Shown one piece after another: positions 44,900 to 53,024 of a DNA stretch of 64,000 bases (position 1 is the stretch's first letter; each line of letters starts with the position of its first letter). This stretch comes from Chryseobacterium lathyri. Its GTDB lineage: Bacteria; Bacteroidota; Bacteroidia; Flavobacteriales; Weeksellaceae. Made by a program: the position numbers and the translations under genes. A model generated the notes under the pieces. That model was not told the DNA's origin. It saw only the letters and a list, made by a program, of their open reading frames with translations, and did no database searches. Where the stretch lies: the NCBI RefSeq assembly GCF_030812195.1, contig NZ_JAUSSF010000003.1, positions 62,001 through 126,000 of the forward strand. The letters run 5' to 3'.

Positions 44900-45982
44900 A
44901 TGTGGGGTATTTATTTGTCGTTAATCGGATTGCTTGTGCTTTTGACACTCTTGCCTAAAATTCAGAATTCCCATTGGATATTCAGGGTTCCGGAATTTGG
45001 CAAGATCCAGATCACATATATCGTTGTTATTACTTTTATTGTAGGTCTCCTGATTGATCATCCTCAGCACTTCTGGTATGGACAGGGTCTTTTACTCTTA
45101 CTGTTTGTTCATCATGGTGTCACGCTTGTAAAATATACTCCGCTTTATCCTGTAAAAAAGCACAGGCAACAACATGAATCTTCTCAAAGGCTGCATTTTA
45201 TTTCCGCCAATGTCTATCAGTTCAATAAGGAATATAGCCGATTTATCAGCCTTATTAAAAAGTACAAGCCCGAAGTCTTTATGACTATGGAAAGCAATGG
45301 AGATTGGGAACAGGCTATGAAGGTGCTTGAAAAAGATTATCCGTTCCAGCATAAAGTAACTCTTGAAAATACCTACGGAATGCATTTCTACTCTAAAATT
45401 GAGATCAAAAGTGCACAGACTCATTATTTTGTGGCTGATGATATTCCGAGTATTGAAGTACATCTAAAAACCGAAGATGGTTTTTCATTTGTATTTTTCG
45501 GAGTGCACCCGCCTCCGCCAAGTCCTACTGAAGAGGAAACATCAAAAGAAAGAGACGGTGATCTTTTAAGTGCAGCAAAACGGGTAAAGGATATTCATGA
45601 GCCGGTGATTGTTGTGGGAGACTTTAATAATGTAGCATGGTCAAAATCATCCATATTATTTAGAAAAACGAGCCATTTGATTGACCCCAGAATCGGGCGT
45701 TCCTTTGTGTCTACCTTTCACGCCAGATACCGCCTGTTGAGATTCCCTATCGATCTGATGTTCCACAGTGAGGATATTTTTATCAAAGAGCTTAAAACCC
45801 TGGAAAATTTCGGTTCAGACCACCTTCCGGTGTATTGTGAATTTTTCATAGACCATCATAATGATGAACAGGAAGAGCAGATTCAGGAAGCTACTCAGGA
45901 AGAGAAAGCGGAGGCAGAAGAAATGATACAGGAAGGAAAGGAAGAAGACGGCAACCGCGATGAAGTAGTAACGGAAGGATAA
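44900..45982 (+). CDS. Membrane-anchored endonuclease/exonuclease/phosphatase-fold hydrolase
   Basis: 360 residues. Three membrane helices occupy about 1-85, followed by an EEP domain: SANVYQFNKEY (first Asn), MTMESNGDWEQ (metal Glu), VVGDFNNVAW (Asp/Asn pair) and GSDHLPVY (catalytic His). The last 35 residues are almost all Glu, Gln, Ala and Asp, an acidic tail that is unusual for the family. Related membrane EEP proteins hydrolyse nucleic acids or phospho-substrates; topology would place the active domain outside or inside depending on the odd helix count. Substrate unknown. Confidence 0.88.
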   Translation: MWGIYLSLIGLLVLLTLLPKIQNSHWIFRVPEFGKIQITYIVVITFIVGLLIDHPQHFWYGQGLLLLLFVHHGVTLVKYTPLYPVKKHRQQHESSQRLHFISANVYQFNKEYSRFISLIKKYKPEVFMTMESNGDWEQAMKVLEKDYPFQHKVTLENTYGMHFYSKIEIKSAQTHYFVADDIPSIEVHLKTEDGFSFVFFGVHPPPPSPTEEETSKERDGDLLSAAKRVKDIHEPVIVVGDFNNVAWSKSSILFRKTSHLIDPRIGRSFVSTFHARYRLLRFPIDLMFHSEDIFIKELKTLENFGSDHLPVYCEFFIDHHNDEQEEQIQEATQEEKAEAEEMIQEGKEEDGNRDEVVTEG

Positions 45983-46013
45983 ATACTTTTGACAAAACCG
46001 ATAATTCATCTAT

Positions 46014-46050
46014 GAAAAAAGAGACCATCATGTGACAGTCTCTTTCTTGT
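46014..46050. terminator. Bidirectional terminator, EEP gene and purA
   Basis: aaagagac (46018-46025) pairs with gtctcttt (46038-46045); A run on the left, T-rich on the right. Confidence 0.75.
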
Positions 46051-46070
46051 TTATATTGTATTCTAAAATA

Positions 46071-47357
46071 TTAGAATAATTCTTTTCTGATAATGTTCTG
46101 GCTTCTTTCAGGACCTACAGAAACCAAATATACATTGATTCCCAAATACTCCTCAATAAACTCGATGTATTTCTGAGCGTTATCCGGAAGTTCGTCATAG
46201 CTTCTTACTTTTGTAAGATCTTCGTTCCATCCCGGTAAATCATGATAAATTGGCTCGTAGTTGTATAATTTCTCAGTTGAAGAAGTGAAATAATCGATAA
46301 TTTTCCCGTCCTCAGTTTTATAATGGGTTACAATCTTTAAGTTTTCAATTCCTGTAAGAACGTCTAGCTTTGTGATAACAAGGTTATTGATTCCGTTGAT
46401 CATACAAGCATGTTTTAAAGAAACAAGGTCTAACCAGCCTGTTCTTCTCGGTCTGCCGGTTGTAGCTCCAAATTCACCACCAATCTGTCTGATACTTTCT
46501 CCTAATTCGTTATCCAGTTCGGAGGGGAAAGGCCCGTTTCCTACTCTTGTACAATAGGCTTTGGCAACACCGATAAGGTTTTGAAGTGAAGTCGGTGGAA
46601 CACCAGCTCCTGTACAAACACCTCCTGTAGACGGAGAAGATGAAGTTACGTACGGATATGTTCCAAAGTCGATATCCAGCATCAATGCCTGAGCTCCTTC
46701 GAATAAAACATTTTTACCGTCTCTGATCGCTTCATTCAGCTCAACTTCTGTGTCTACGATTCTGTCCTGAAGCTGTTTTCCGATGGCTAAAAATTCGTTA
46801 TAAATTTCTTCTACATCAAGTGTCGGCTTTCCGTAATATTTTTCAAAAAGAGAGTTTTTAACTTTTAAGTTTTTCTCAATTTTGTCTCTTAAGATTTCAG
46901 GATTTAAAAGGTCTACCATTCTGATCCCAATTCTTGCGATCTTATCTTCGTAACATGGCCCGATTCCTTTTTTTGTAGTCCCGATCTGAGTTCCTCCATG
47001 TTCCTCTTCACGGTACGTATCCAAAAGAATGTGGTAAGGCATGATCACATGCGCTCTTCTGCTGATAAAAATGTGGTCAGTTCTCAAGCCTTTGCTTTCG
47101 ATCTGGCCAACCTCTTTAATGAAAGATTTTGGGTTTACCACTACTCCATTAGCAATGATACACTTCCCTTTGCACTGCAGTACACCAGAAGGAAGAAGGT
47201 GAAGTACAAATTTTTCTTCGCCTACATAAACCGTGTGACCAGCGTTGTCTCCTCCTTGGAAACGAACAACATAATCCGATTTAGCCGATAAAACATCCGT
47301 GATTTTTCCTTTACCTTCATCTCCATACTGAAGACCTACAACTACGTAAGTTGACAT
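46071..47357 (-). CDS. purA: Adenylosuccinate synthetase
   Basis: 428 residues, standard length. GLQYGDEGKGKITDVL is the GTP-binding P-loop (with the catalytic Asp), DNAGHTV carries the catalytic His, and GTTKKGIGPCYEDK, TTGRPRRTGWLD and the C-terminal base loop TKLDVLTGIE are all intact. It joins IMP and aspartate with GTP, the first committed step to AMP. A complete promoter lies upstream and a shared terminator downstream. Confidence 0.97.
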   Translation of the reverse strand: MSTYVVVGLQYGDEGKGKITDVLSAKSDYVVRFQGGDNAGHTVYVGEEKFVLHLLPSGVLQCKGKCIIANGVVVNPKSFIKEVGQIESKGLRTDHIFISRRAHVIMPYHILLDTYREEEHGGTQIGTTKKGIGPCYEDKIARIGIRMVDLLNPEILRDKIEKNLKVKNSLFEKYYGKPTLDVEEIYNEFLAIGKQLQDRIVDTEVELNEAIRDGKNVLFEGAQALMLDIDFGTYPYVTSSSPSTGGVCTGAGVPPTSLQNLIGVAKAYCTRVGNGPFPSELDNELGESIRQIGGEFGATTGRPRRTGWLDLVSLKHACMINGINNLVITKLDVLTGIENLKIVTHYKTEDGKIIDYFTSSTEKLYNYEPIYHDLPGWNEDLTKVRSYDELPDNAQKYIEFIEEYLGINVYLVSVGPERSQNIIRKELF

Positions 47358-47382
47358 ATTTTACTTTTATTTTAGATTCATG

Positions 47383-47414
47383 CAAAATTACTTTTTAAAA
47401 ATAGGGTGGGCAAA
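47383..47414 (-). promoter_or_regulatory. purA promoter
   Basis: Minus-strand TTTG (47411-47414), 20 bases, TAATTTTG (47383-47390); leader of about 20 bases. Confidence 0.7.
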
Positions 47415-47489
47415 TTATGAGAGAAATTTATTTTATGGGTGGGGTGGAAATCATGTGATTGTGTTTAAAATTTTGCCATTAAAATATAT

Positions 47490-47497
47490 TATATTTG
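47490..47497 (+). promoter_or_regulatory. -7 box of the HARE-HTH/nuclease-like gene
   Basis: TATATTTG, 23 bases before the ATG at 47521. A TTTG at 47472-47475 is too close (14 bases) to be a standard -33 box. An out-of-frame ATG at 47508 opens a 15-codon frame that overlaps the true start. Confidence 0.5.
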
Positions 47498-47520
47498 AAA
47501 ATAAATTATGAAAAAAACTA

Positions 47521-48495
47521 ATGACAATAAAAGAAGCTATTTTAAAAAGTCTTGAAGATTTAATAATTCCTGTTTATAATGTGGAAGTGCTCAATCACAT
47601 GGTAGAAAGAAAATATTATGAATTTTTAAAAGGAAAAACTCCCGCCTCTACAATTTCTGCACAACTTGGAGATTATATAAGAAGTGGAGATTCCAGAGTT
47701 AAAAGAATTAAAAAATCTAATGGAATCTATTATTATTACTTAACTAAAAACGAACAACAAATTGAAGTTGAAATTTTAAATGATGAATATACTACTCCAC
47801 CTACTGTTATAAACGAAGAGATCAAAATAAAAGCAAAAGTTTACGAAGAAAGAGATTTACATAAACTTTTAAGTAGTTTCTTAAAAAATACCGAAACATT
47901 TTCAAAAACTATTTTTCACGAGCAATCTAATGGAAAAGATAGTAATCAAATATGGACCCATCCAGATATGGTTGGAATAAAATTTCTTAATCTTCAAACA
48001 AAAGCTAGTCAAAATTTTCTTAAATCAATAAATCGTGTAGATACTTTTAAATTAAGCTCTTATGAATTAAAGAGGGAAATTAATAGTGATAGTGAACTTA
48101 AAAAAGCTTACTTTCAAGCAGTTTCAAATTCCAGCTGGGCTAACTACGGATTTTTGGTAGCTTTTGAGTTTAGCGATAATTTACATGAAGAAATGTCTAG
48201 ACTAAATCAGTCTTTTGGTATTGGTATTATTGAATTAAATGCAAATCCTTATCAAAGTAAAATATTATTTCCAGCTATCTACCGCGATTTAGATTTTAAA
48301 ACAATTGACAAACTTTGTAAAATAAACAGAGAGTTTGAAAATTTCATAGAACAAACAGAAAAATTATTAACAGCAAGTGAAAAATATATTACTGGCGCAG
48401 AAAAAGAATTGAATGAGTTTTGTGATAAATATTTTTCAAATGACTCTGAAATTGAGAAATATTGTAAAGATAAAAACATCCCTTTTGAAAAATAA
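47521..48495 (+). CDS. HARE-HTH plus PD-(D/E)XK-like protein (COG2958/HrgA type)
   Basis: 324 residues. Residues 1-75 fit a HARE-HTH winged helix (TIKEAILKSLEDL, VLNHMVERKYYEF, TISAQLGDYIRSGDSRVKRI). The C-terminal half has the order IWTHPDMVGI (Asp149), SYELKREI (Glu182-x-Lys184), AYFQAVSNSSWANYGFLVA and FGIGIIELN, the pattern I know from COG2958/HrgA proteins; Asp149 and Glu182-Lys184 suggest a PD-(D/E)XK nuclease core. A helical tail (about 262-315) follows. The gene is clearly more AT-rich than its neighbours (one 60-base line inside has 15 G+C, one in the next gene 30), a sign of transfer. It has no methylase or other defence partner. Function is untested as far as I know. Confidence 0.75.
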   Translation: MTIKEAILKSLEDLIIPVYNVEVLNHMVERKYYEFLKGKTPASTISAQLGDYIRSGDSRVKRIKKSNGIYYYYLTKNEQQIEVEILNDEYTTPPTVINEEIKIKAKVYEERDLHKLLSSFLKNTETFSKTIFHEQSNGKDSNQIWTHPDMVGIKFLNLQTKASQNFLKSINRVDTFKLSSYELKREINSDSELKKAYFQAVSNSSWANYGFLVAFEFSDNLHEEMSRLNQSFGIGIIELNANPYQSKILFPAIYRDLDFKTIDKLCKINREFENFIEQTEKLLTASEKYITGAEKELNEFCDKYFSNDSEIEKYCKDKNIPFEK

Positions 48496-48675
48496 ATCAA
48501 CCTTCTCAAATTAAGGTTTAGATTAAGAAAAGCAAATTCTTAAAGAATATTTACCCAAAGCAACAAGATTAGATGAATAGATTTAAAATCATCAGAAAAG
48601 TGTTTGATGATCTTAAATGAGGTTTATTAATTCCGTACATTTGATTGTCTACTGAAATAATAAAGGCAGCCCGAT

Positions 48676-49608
48676 ATGGTATCACAAGAATCATCCTACC
48701 TTCTTCCAACCCCAACCAGCAAAACAAAACTCTTCCATACCCTCTTCACGCCTGATGCAGTTCCCGTAAAAGCTACTCTACTCATCATTCACGGCATGCA
48801 GGAACACAGCGGAAGATATGCTGAAATCGCTGCTTATTTTGCAGACCGGGGACTTGCCGTACTCACCTATGATCATCTGGGACACGGAAAATCGGTGAAA
48901 GATAAAAAAGACATCGGGTTTTTCCAGCTGGACCAACCCGATGAAAAACTTATTTCAGATGCTGAAGCAATGAGTAAATATCTTCACCAACAATATTCTG
49001 ATGTACCTCATTTTGTTCTTGGGCATTCCATGGGATCATTTGTTACACGATGTCTTCTTCAGAGAGCCGGCAGCCAGTTTACCGGAGCTGTTATTACAGG
49101 AACAGGAGGTCCCCTGGCCGGCATCAGTCTGATAAAAGGCTATCTTTCGTTAGCAAATAAAATAGCACCACATCATCCGGCTTATCTCAATACTCTTTTC
49201 AACATTGTCAATAACAAGCATTTCAAGAAAGATCCTGATTTCAGTGACACAAGCTGGCTCAGCCTGAATCCGGCCAACAGAAAAGCTTTTGCCGAAGATG
49301 AGCTTTGCGGAGTTCCTTTTACCAATAATGCTTTTTATGCCTTGTTCAGTATTTACAAAAAAGCTACCACAAGAAACTGGGCAAACACAATTTCAAAATC
49401 TTTCCCTTTTTTGTTTATCAGTGGACAGAATGACCCGATAGGAGATTTCAGTAAGGGCGTGCTGCAAACTGTCACTCATTTACAACAAGATGGATTTAAA
49501 GATGTAAGTACGAAAATTTATCCCGAAATGCGCCACGAAATATTAAATGAGGAAATCAGAGAAGATATCTTCAATGAAATATACCAGTGGATTCTAAAGC
49601 ATTTGTAA
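48676..49608 (+). CDS. Alpha/beta hydrolase, monoacylglycerol-lipase-like
   Basis: 310 residues without signal peptide. IHGMQEHSGRYAEIA (oxyanion loop), YDHLGHGKS, the nucleophile elbow GHSMGS (Ser near 117), the acid in SGQNDPIGD and the His in MRHEILNE are the marks of the Hydrolase_4/monoacylglycerol lipase group. It likely cleaves lysophospholipids or monoacylglycerols in the cytoplasm. It lies 180 bases behind the AT-rich accessory gene, which has different composition, so the two are probably not linked. Confidence 0.88.
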   Translation: MVSQESSYLLPTPTSKTKLFHTLFTPDAVPVKATLLIIHGMQEHSGRYAEIAAYFADRGLAVLTYDHLGHGKSVKDKKDIGFFQLDQPDEKLISDAEAMSKYLHQQYSDVPHFVLGHSMGSFVTRCLLQRAGSQFTGAVITGTGGPLAGISLIKGYLSLANKIAPHHPAYLNTLFNIVNNKHFKKDPDFSDTSWLSLNPANRKAFAEDELCGVPFTNNAFYALFSIYKKATTRNWANTISKSFPFLFISGQNDPIGDFSKGVLQTVTHLQQDGFKDVSTKIYPEMRHEILNEEIREDIFNEIYQWILKHL

Positions 49609-49696
49609 ATATAATCCTCCAAAATACAAACAAAAACATCTGCTCAATCAGCAAAATCTGCGCGAGCATAAGGTCATCAGGTCTTAATACTTCTAT

Positions 49697-51286
49697 TTAA
49701 TCCAAAGTAATCTCTCTATCCACCCCAATTTCTTCCAGAAACAGCCGATCATGCGAAATCACCAACAATGTTCCCTTATAATCTTTAATAGATGCGGTTA
49801 AAATTTCTACGTTCTGCAGATCCAAATTATTCGTAGGTTCATCAAGAATAATCATATCAGGAGCTTTACTGCTTATAGAAAGTGCACAGAGAAGCAGCCT
49901 CAAGCGCTCTCCTCCGCTCAGCACTCCGCATTTCTTATCCCAGGTTTCTTTTCCAAACAGAAATCGGGACAACAGAGTTTTCACTTCAGACTCCTGCATC
50001 GCACCGTCATTAAACTGCTGCACAAAATCATAGACACTTGTTTCCTGCCCGATCAGAGAATATTCCTGGTCCACGTAAATTGTATTAAAACCTGACCTCG
50101 AAATATTCCCAAGAGTTGGTTGTAAACCTCCCAGCAGTAGTTTTATCAAAGTCGTTTTCCCCGATCCGTTTGAGCCTTTGATAGAAATTCTGTCGCCACT
50201 CCTGATCTCAAGACTGAGATTATCTTTCCAGAGATTTTCATTTCCGTATTTGAAATTAATATTCTCCGCACTGATCAGAATTTTCCCGGAATGCAGACCG
50301 GAATCGTTGAAATTTACTTTCATCTGATCAGAATTTTTCAGTGAAGAACGGAGATCGCGAAGATCGCCGGAAATACCGCTGATTTTTTCAGCATGAACAC
50401 CTTTTAATCTGGAAGTATTTTTTTCAGCACTATTCCGTAGTGTATTCATCATAATTCTCGCTACACCGGATTTTTCCTGTTTCTGTTTTCCTTTTGCATC
50501 CAGCTTCTGTTTACGTTCTATAGTTTCCCGCTCCTTTTCTTTTGCCCTTTTCAAAGCCCTTTCTTTAGCATGAATATCATTATAAAGTGCCTCCTGCTCT
50601 ATTTTTTTCTGTTCAGTATAAAAATCATAATTTCCGCCATAGGAAGAAATCCCCTGATTGCTTAATTCAAAGATGGTATCGACCAAATTCAGCAATGACC
50701 GGTCATGGCTCACAATCACAACCGTTGAATTTGTTTTTTCAATAAAATCATACAACAGATTTCGTCCTTCCAGATCAAGATGATTCGTAGGCTCATCCAG
50801 GATAATAATGTCCGGCTGACTGATCTGAATACCAGCCAAAAAAACTTTTGTTTTCTGTCCACCGCTTAAGTTTTCCAGTTTTTGATGTAATTCCAGATCT
50901 TCAAGTTTCCAGTAACTTAATGCATTCCGGCAGCGTTCTTCAATGTCCCAATCATCATTTAAAATTTCAAAATATTCTTCATCCACCTGTCCACTGATGA
51001 TCTTTTGAAGAGCATTCAGTTTTTTGTCAATTTTAAGACATTCTGCGACAGTCAGATGATCAAAATTTCCGAACATCTGCGGAACAAAGTATAAATCGCC
51101 CTTAACGGTTACACTTCCTTCTAAAGGTTGAATTTCTTGGCCAATGATCTTCAGGAGCGTAGATTTCCCAATACCGTTGCTTCCTGCTAATGCCGATATG
51201 GTATGAGGCTGTATGGTTAAATTGATTGAATTAAAAAGGAGATCCCCTTCCGGAAACCCGTAAGATATATTCTGCAGTAAAATCAT
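49697..51286 (-). CDS. ABC-F family ATPase
   Basis: 529 residues with two ATP-binding domains and no membrane helices, so a ribosome-associated ABC-F protein and not a transporter. Domain 1: Walker A GSNGIGKSTL (about 35-44), signature LSGGQKTK, Walker B DIIILDEPTNHLD. The interdomain linker (about 215-310) is strongly charged. Domain 2: GSNGSGKTTL, LSGGERLRLL, MIILDEPTNNLD. Both catalytic Glu are present. Linker shape decides between housekeeping translation factors (EttA, Uup) and antibiotic-resistance ABC-F; this short form with a leader ORF leans to the resistance type, but that is a guess. Confidence 0.87.
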   Translation of the reverse strand: MILLQNISYGFPEGDLLFNSINLTIQPHTISALAGSNGIGKSTLLKIIGQEIQPLEGSVTVKGDLYFVPQMFGNFDHLTVAECLKIDKKLNALQKIISGQVDEEYFEILNDDWDIEERCRNALSYWKLEDLELHQKLENLSGGQKTKVFLAGIQISQPDIIILDEPTNHLDLEGRNLLYDFIEKTNSTVVIVSHDRSLLNLVDTIFELSNQGISSYGGNYDFYTEQKKIEQEALYNDIHAKERALKRAKEKERETIERKQKLDAKGKQKQEKSGVARIMMNTLRNSAEKNTSRLKGVHAEKISGISGDLRDLRSSLKNSDQMKVNFNDSGLHSGKILISAENINFKYGNENLWKDNLSLEIRSGDRISIKGSNGSGKTTLIKLLLGGLQPTLGNISRSGFNTIYVDQEYSLIGQETSVYDFVQQFNDGAMQESEVKTLLSRFLFGKETWDKKCGVLSGGERLRLLLCALSISSKAPDMIILDEPTNNLDLQNVEILTASIKDYKGTLLVISHDRLFLEEIGVDREITLD

Positions 51287-51296
51287 TATTTCTTTC

Positions 51297-51323
51297 TTAG
51301 TAATAGTTAAACATCAGCAGCAT
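51297..51323 (-). CDS. Possible leader peptide of the ABC-F gene
   Basis: ATG-to-TAA frame of eight codons (MLLMFNYY) ending ten bases before the ABC-F start codon and inside the predicted mRNA leader. Its ATG lies at the loop of a 7-bp hairpin (one G-U pair). Short hydrophobic leader peptides control several resistance ABC-F genes by ribosome stalling; here this is only suggested by position. Confidence 0.3.
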   Translation of the reverse strand: MLLMFNYY

Positions 51324-51389
51324 TTGGCTACTGTTTGATAAAGTCGGAAAGAAACTGAATCCTACATGTATAATCGGGGGTTTGAAATA

Positions 51390-51397
51390 CAAAGATA
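51390..51397 (-). promoter_or_regulatory. -7 box of the ABC-F gene
   Basis: Minus-strand TATCTTTG; predicts a leader close to 98 bases, long for this organism. No clean -33 box. Confidence 0.5.
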
Positions 51398-51671
51398 GCA
51401 AATTATTAATTATTCATTTTTTTCAGGTTAAAAACATAAAATCTTCATATAAAAAACAAAGGTAAAAGCACAAAAAAGGTAATATTTCTACAATAGGCAA
51501 ATTCATTAGATCAGAATTTCCTTTGCCCAAAGGCCCCATAAACCTAAGATTTTCATGAATAGCGTAATATAATTGAGGTTTTAAAAGGTGAATTATTTCA
51601 AGATATTCTTTTTAAATGATATGTTTATTAAATCCGGAATAAAAGTAGAAAAGATTTTAACCAAAAAACCG

Positions 51672-51679
51672 TAACTTTG
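51672..51679 (+). promoter_or_regulatory. -7 box of hpt
   Basis: TAACTTTG ending 19 bases before the ATG at 51699. Confidence 0.55.
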
Positions 51680-51698
51680 CCGACTACTAAAATTTTTT

Positions 51699-52253
51699 AT
51701 GGAAAGCATTAAAGTTCACGACAAAACTTTCGTTCCTTATCTGAAGGACGCCGAAATTCAGGAAATTGTAAAAGAAACAGCGTTAAGGATTTATGAAGAT
51801 TACAAAGACGAGGTTCCTGTTTTCATCGGAGTTCTGAACGGGGTGATCATGTTCTTCTCAGATCTTTTAAAATACTATCCGGGCGAATGCGAAATTGCTT
51901 TCATCCAAATGAGTTCGTATGCAGGAACAGAATCTACGGGGATTGTTTACCAGAAAATGGAGCTGACTAAGGACGTGAAAGACCGTCACATTATTCTTGT
52001 AGAAGATATTGTGGATACAGGAAACACGGTTGAGAGTCTATTCAAATATTTTACGGAAACACAGCGCCCGAAATCTGTAAAGCTGGCTTCATTCTTACTA
52101 AAGCCTGATGTTTACAAAAAAGATTTCAAGCTGGATTATATCGGAAAAGAGATCCCCAATAAATTTGTTCTTGGTTATGGTCTTGATTATGATGAACTAG
52201 GAAGAAACCTTTCGAATCTGTATCAACTGGAAGAGGGACAGATCAACCATTAA
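51699..52253 (+). CDS. hpt: Hypoxanthine phosphoribosyltransferase
   Basis: 184 residues. The PRPP-binding motif IILVEDIVDTGNTVE (about 97-111) with its two acidic residues, and VFIGVLNGVIMF near the N-terminus, mark a purine salvage phosphoribosyltransferase; the K/D pattern KLASFLLKP after the PRPP loop fits the hypoxanthine/guanine type. It turns hypoxanthine or guanine and PRPP into IMP or GMP. adk follows after a repeat-filled gap of 125 bases. Confidence 0.92.
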   Translation: MESIKVHDKTFVPYLKDAEIQEIVKETALRIYEDYKDEVPVFIGVLNGVIMFFSDLLKYYPGECEIAFIQMSSYAGTESTGIVYQKMELTKDVKDRHIILVEDIVDTGNTVESLFKYFTETQRPKSVKLASFLLKPDVYKKDFKLDYIGKEIPNKFVLGYGLDYDELGRNLSNLYQLEEGQINH

Positions 52254-52378
52254 TTATTGCTGCTAGCTTTTGGCTACTAGCCATTAGCTTTAAATATTAA
52301 AATCGAAATAAAGTAAATATTAACTAAAAAAGCTAAAGGCTGAAAGCTATTGCTGAAGGCTGCAAGCGAATCAACATT
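52254..52378. repeat. Array of short AGCT-type inverted words
   Basis: The gap between hpt and adk contains many copies of gct/agc words in both senses: left part gctgctagcttttggctact, right part aagctaaaggctgaaagct and gctgaaggctgcaagc. They can fold into several alternative hairpins around an AT-rich centre (about 52292-52325). It has no T run and no ORF; it looks like a dispersed palindromic repeat that sits in a transcribed spacer. Confidence 0.5.
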
Positions 52379-52957
52379 ATGATAAACATTGTTCTGTTCG
52401 GCCCTCCAGGAAGTGGAAAAGGAACACAAGCTCAAAACCTGATCGAAAAATTCAATTTAAAACAGATTTCAACAGGCGACCTTTTCAGATACAACATGAA
52501 AAATGATACGGAGCTTGGAAAACTGGCTAAGTCTTTTATCGATAAAGGAGAACTGGTTCCGGATCAGGTAACAACGGATATGCTGATCGACGAGCTCAGA
52601 AAACCAACGGATACCAACGGATTTATCTTTGACGGCTACCCAAGAACTACTGCCCAGACGGAAGCATTAGAAAAAATTGTAGCAGAAGAACTGAACGACA
52701 AGATCGACATCTGCCTTTCATTAGTAGTAGAAGACAGAATTTTAGTGGAAAGACTTCTGAAAAGAGGTGAAACCAGCGGAAGATCTGATGACAGCAATGT
52801 AGAGATCATTGAAAACAGAATTAAAGAATATTATACTAAAACAGCGGAAGTTGCCGAACTTTACAAGCAACAGGGAAAATATGTTGAAGTAAACGGCGTA
52901 GGAGAAATTGACGAAATTTCCCAAAAGCTTTTCGCTGAAGTCGAAAAAATTAAATAA
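52379..52957 (+). CDS. adk: Adenylate kinase
   Basis: 192 residues. The P-loop GPPGSGKGTQ is at 7-16; STGDLFR, the FDGYPRTTAQ motif and LLKRGETSGRSDD with its catalytic Arg residues are intact. It is the short form: the LID is a small loop without the zinc domain of long bacterial adenylate kinases. It balances AMP, ADP and ATP. hpt precedes it and obg follows after 67 bases that hold a small hairpin. Confidence 0.96.
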   Translation: MINIVLFGPPGSGKGTQAQNLIEKFNLKQISTGDLFRYNMKNDTELGKLAKSFIDKGELVPDQVTTDMLIDELRKPTDTNGFIFDGYPRTTAQTEALEKIVAEELNDKIDICLSLVVEDRILVERLLKRGETSGRSDDSNVEIIENRIKEYYTKTAEVAELYKQQGKYVEVNGVGEIDEISQKLFAEVEKIK

Positions 52958-52970
52958 TCGGGATATGGTG

Positions 52971-52999
52971 TACGGGATTGGAAAAATTCGAATCCCGTA
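52971..52999. repeat. Hairpin between adk and obg
   Basis: tacgggatt (52971-52979) pairs with aatcccgta (52991-52999). There is no T run, so it is more likely a short palindromic repeat or mRNA-stability element than a terminator. Confidence 0.45.
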
Positions 53000-53024
53000 A
53001 GCCGCAACCCGCAACACAAACTAT

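Larger units (their letters stand above)
51287..51698. other. Divergent regulatory region, ABC-F and hpt
   Basis: 412 bases. On the left is the ABC-F leader (about 98 bases) with its short ORF and -7 box (51390-51397). On the right is the hpt -7 box (51672-51679). Between them the only structure is the small palindrome cctttg-cc-caaagg (51520-51533). No longer ORF is present. Confidence 0.5.

Noticed and set aside
47358..47520. Possible purine riboswitch or PurR-like site before purA
   Set aside because: The region contains only a short leader and the promoter; no riboswitch core or palindrome.
47521..49608. Accessory gene and following alpha/beta hydrolase considered as a two-gene defence system
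   Set aside because: A 180-base gap and sharply different base composition argue against a shared origin; the hydrolase looks like a normal lipase.
52971..52999. Sequence attcgaatccc resembling a tRNA T-arm
   Set aside because: No D-arm, anticodon arm, acceptor stem or CCA fits around it; it is half of a simple 9-bp inverted repeat.
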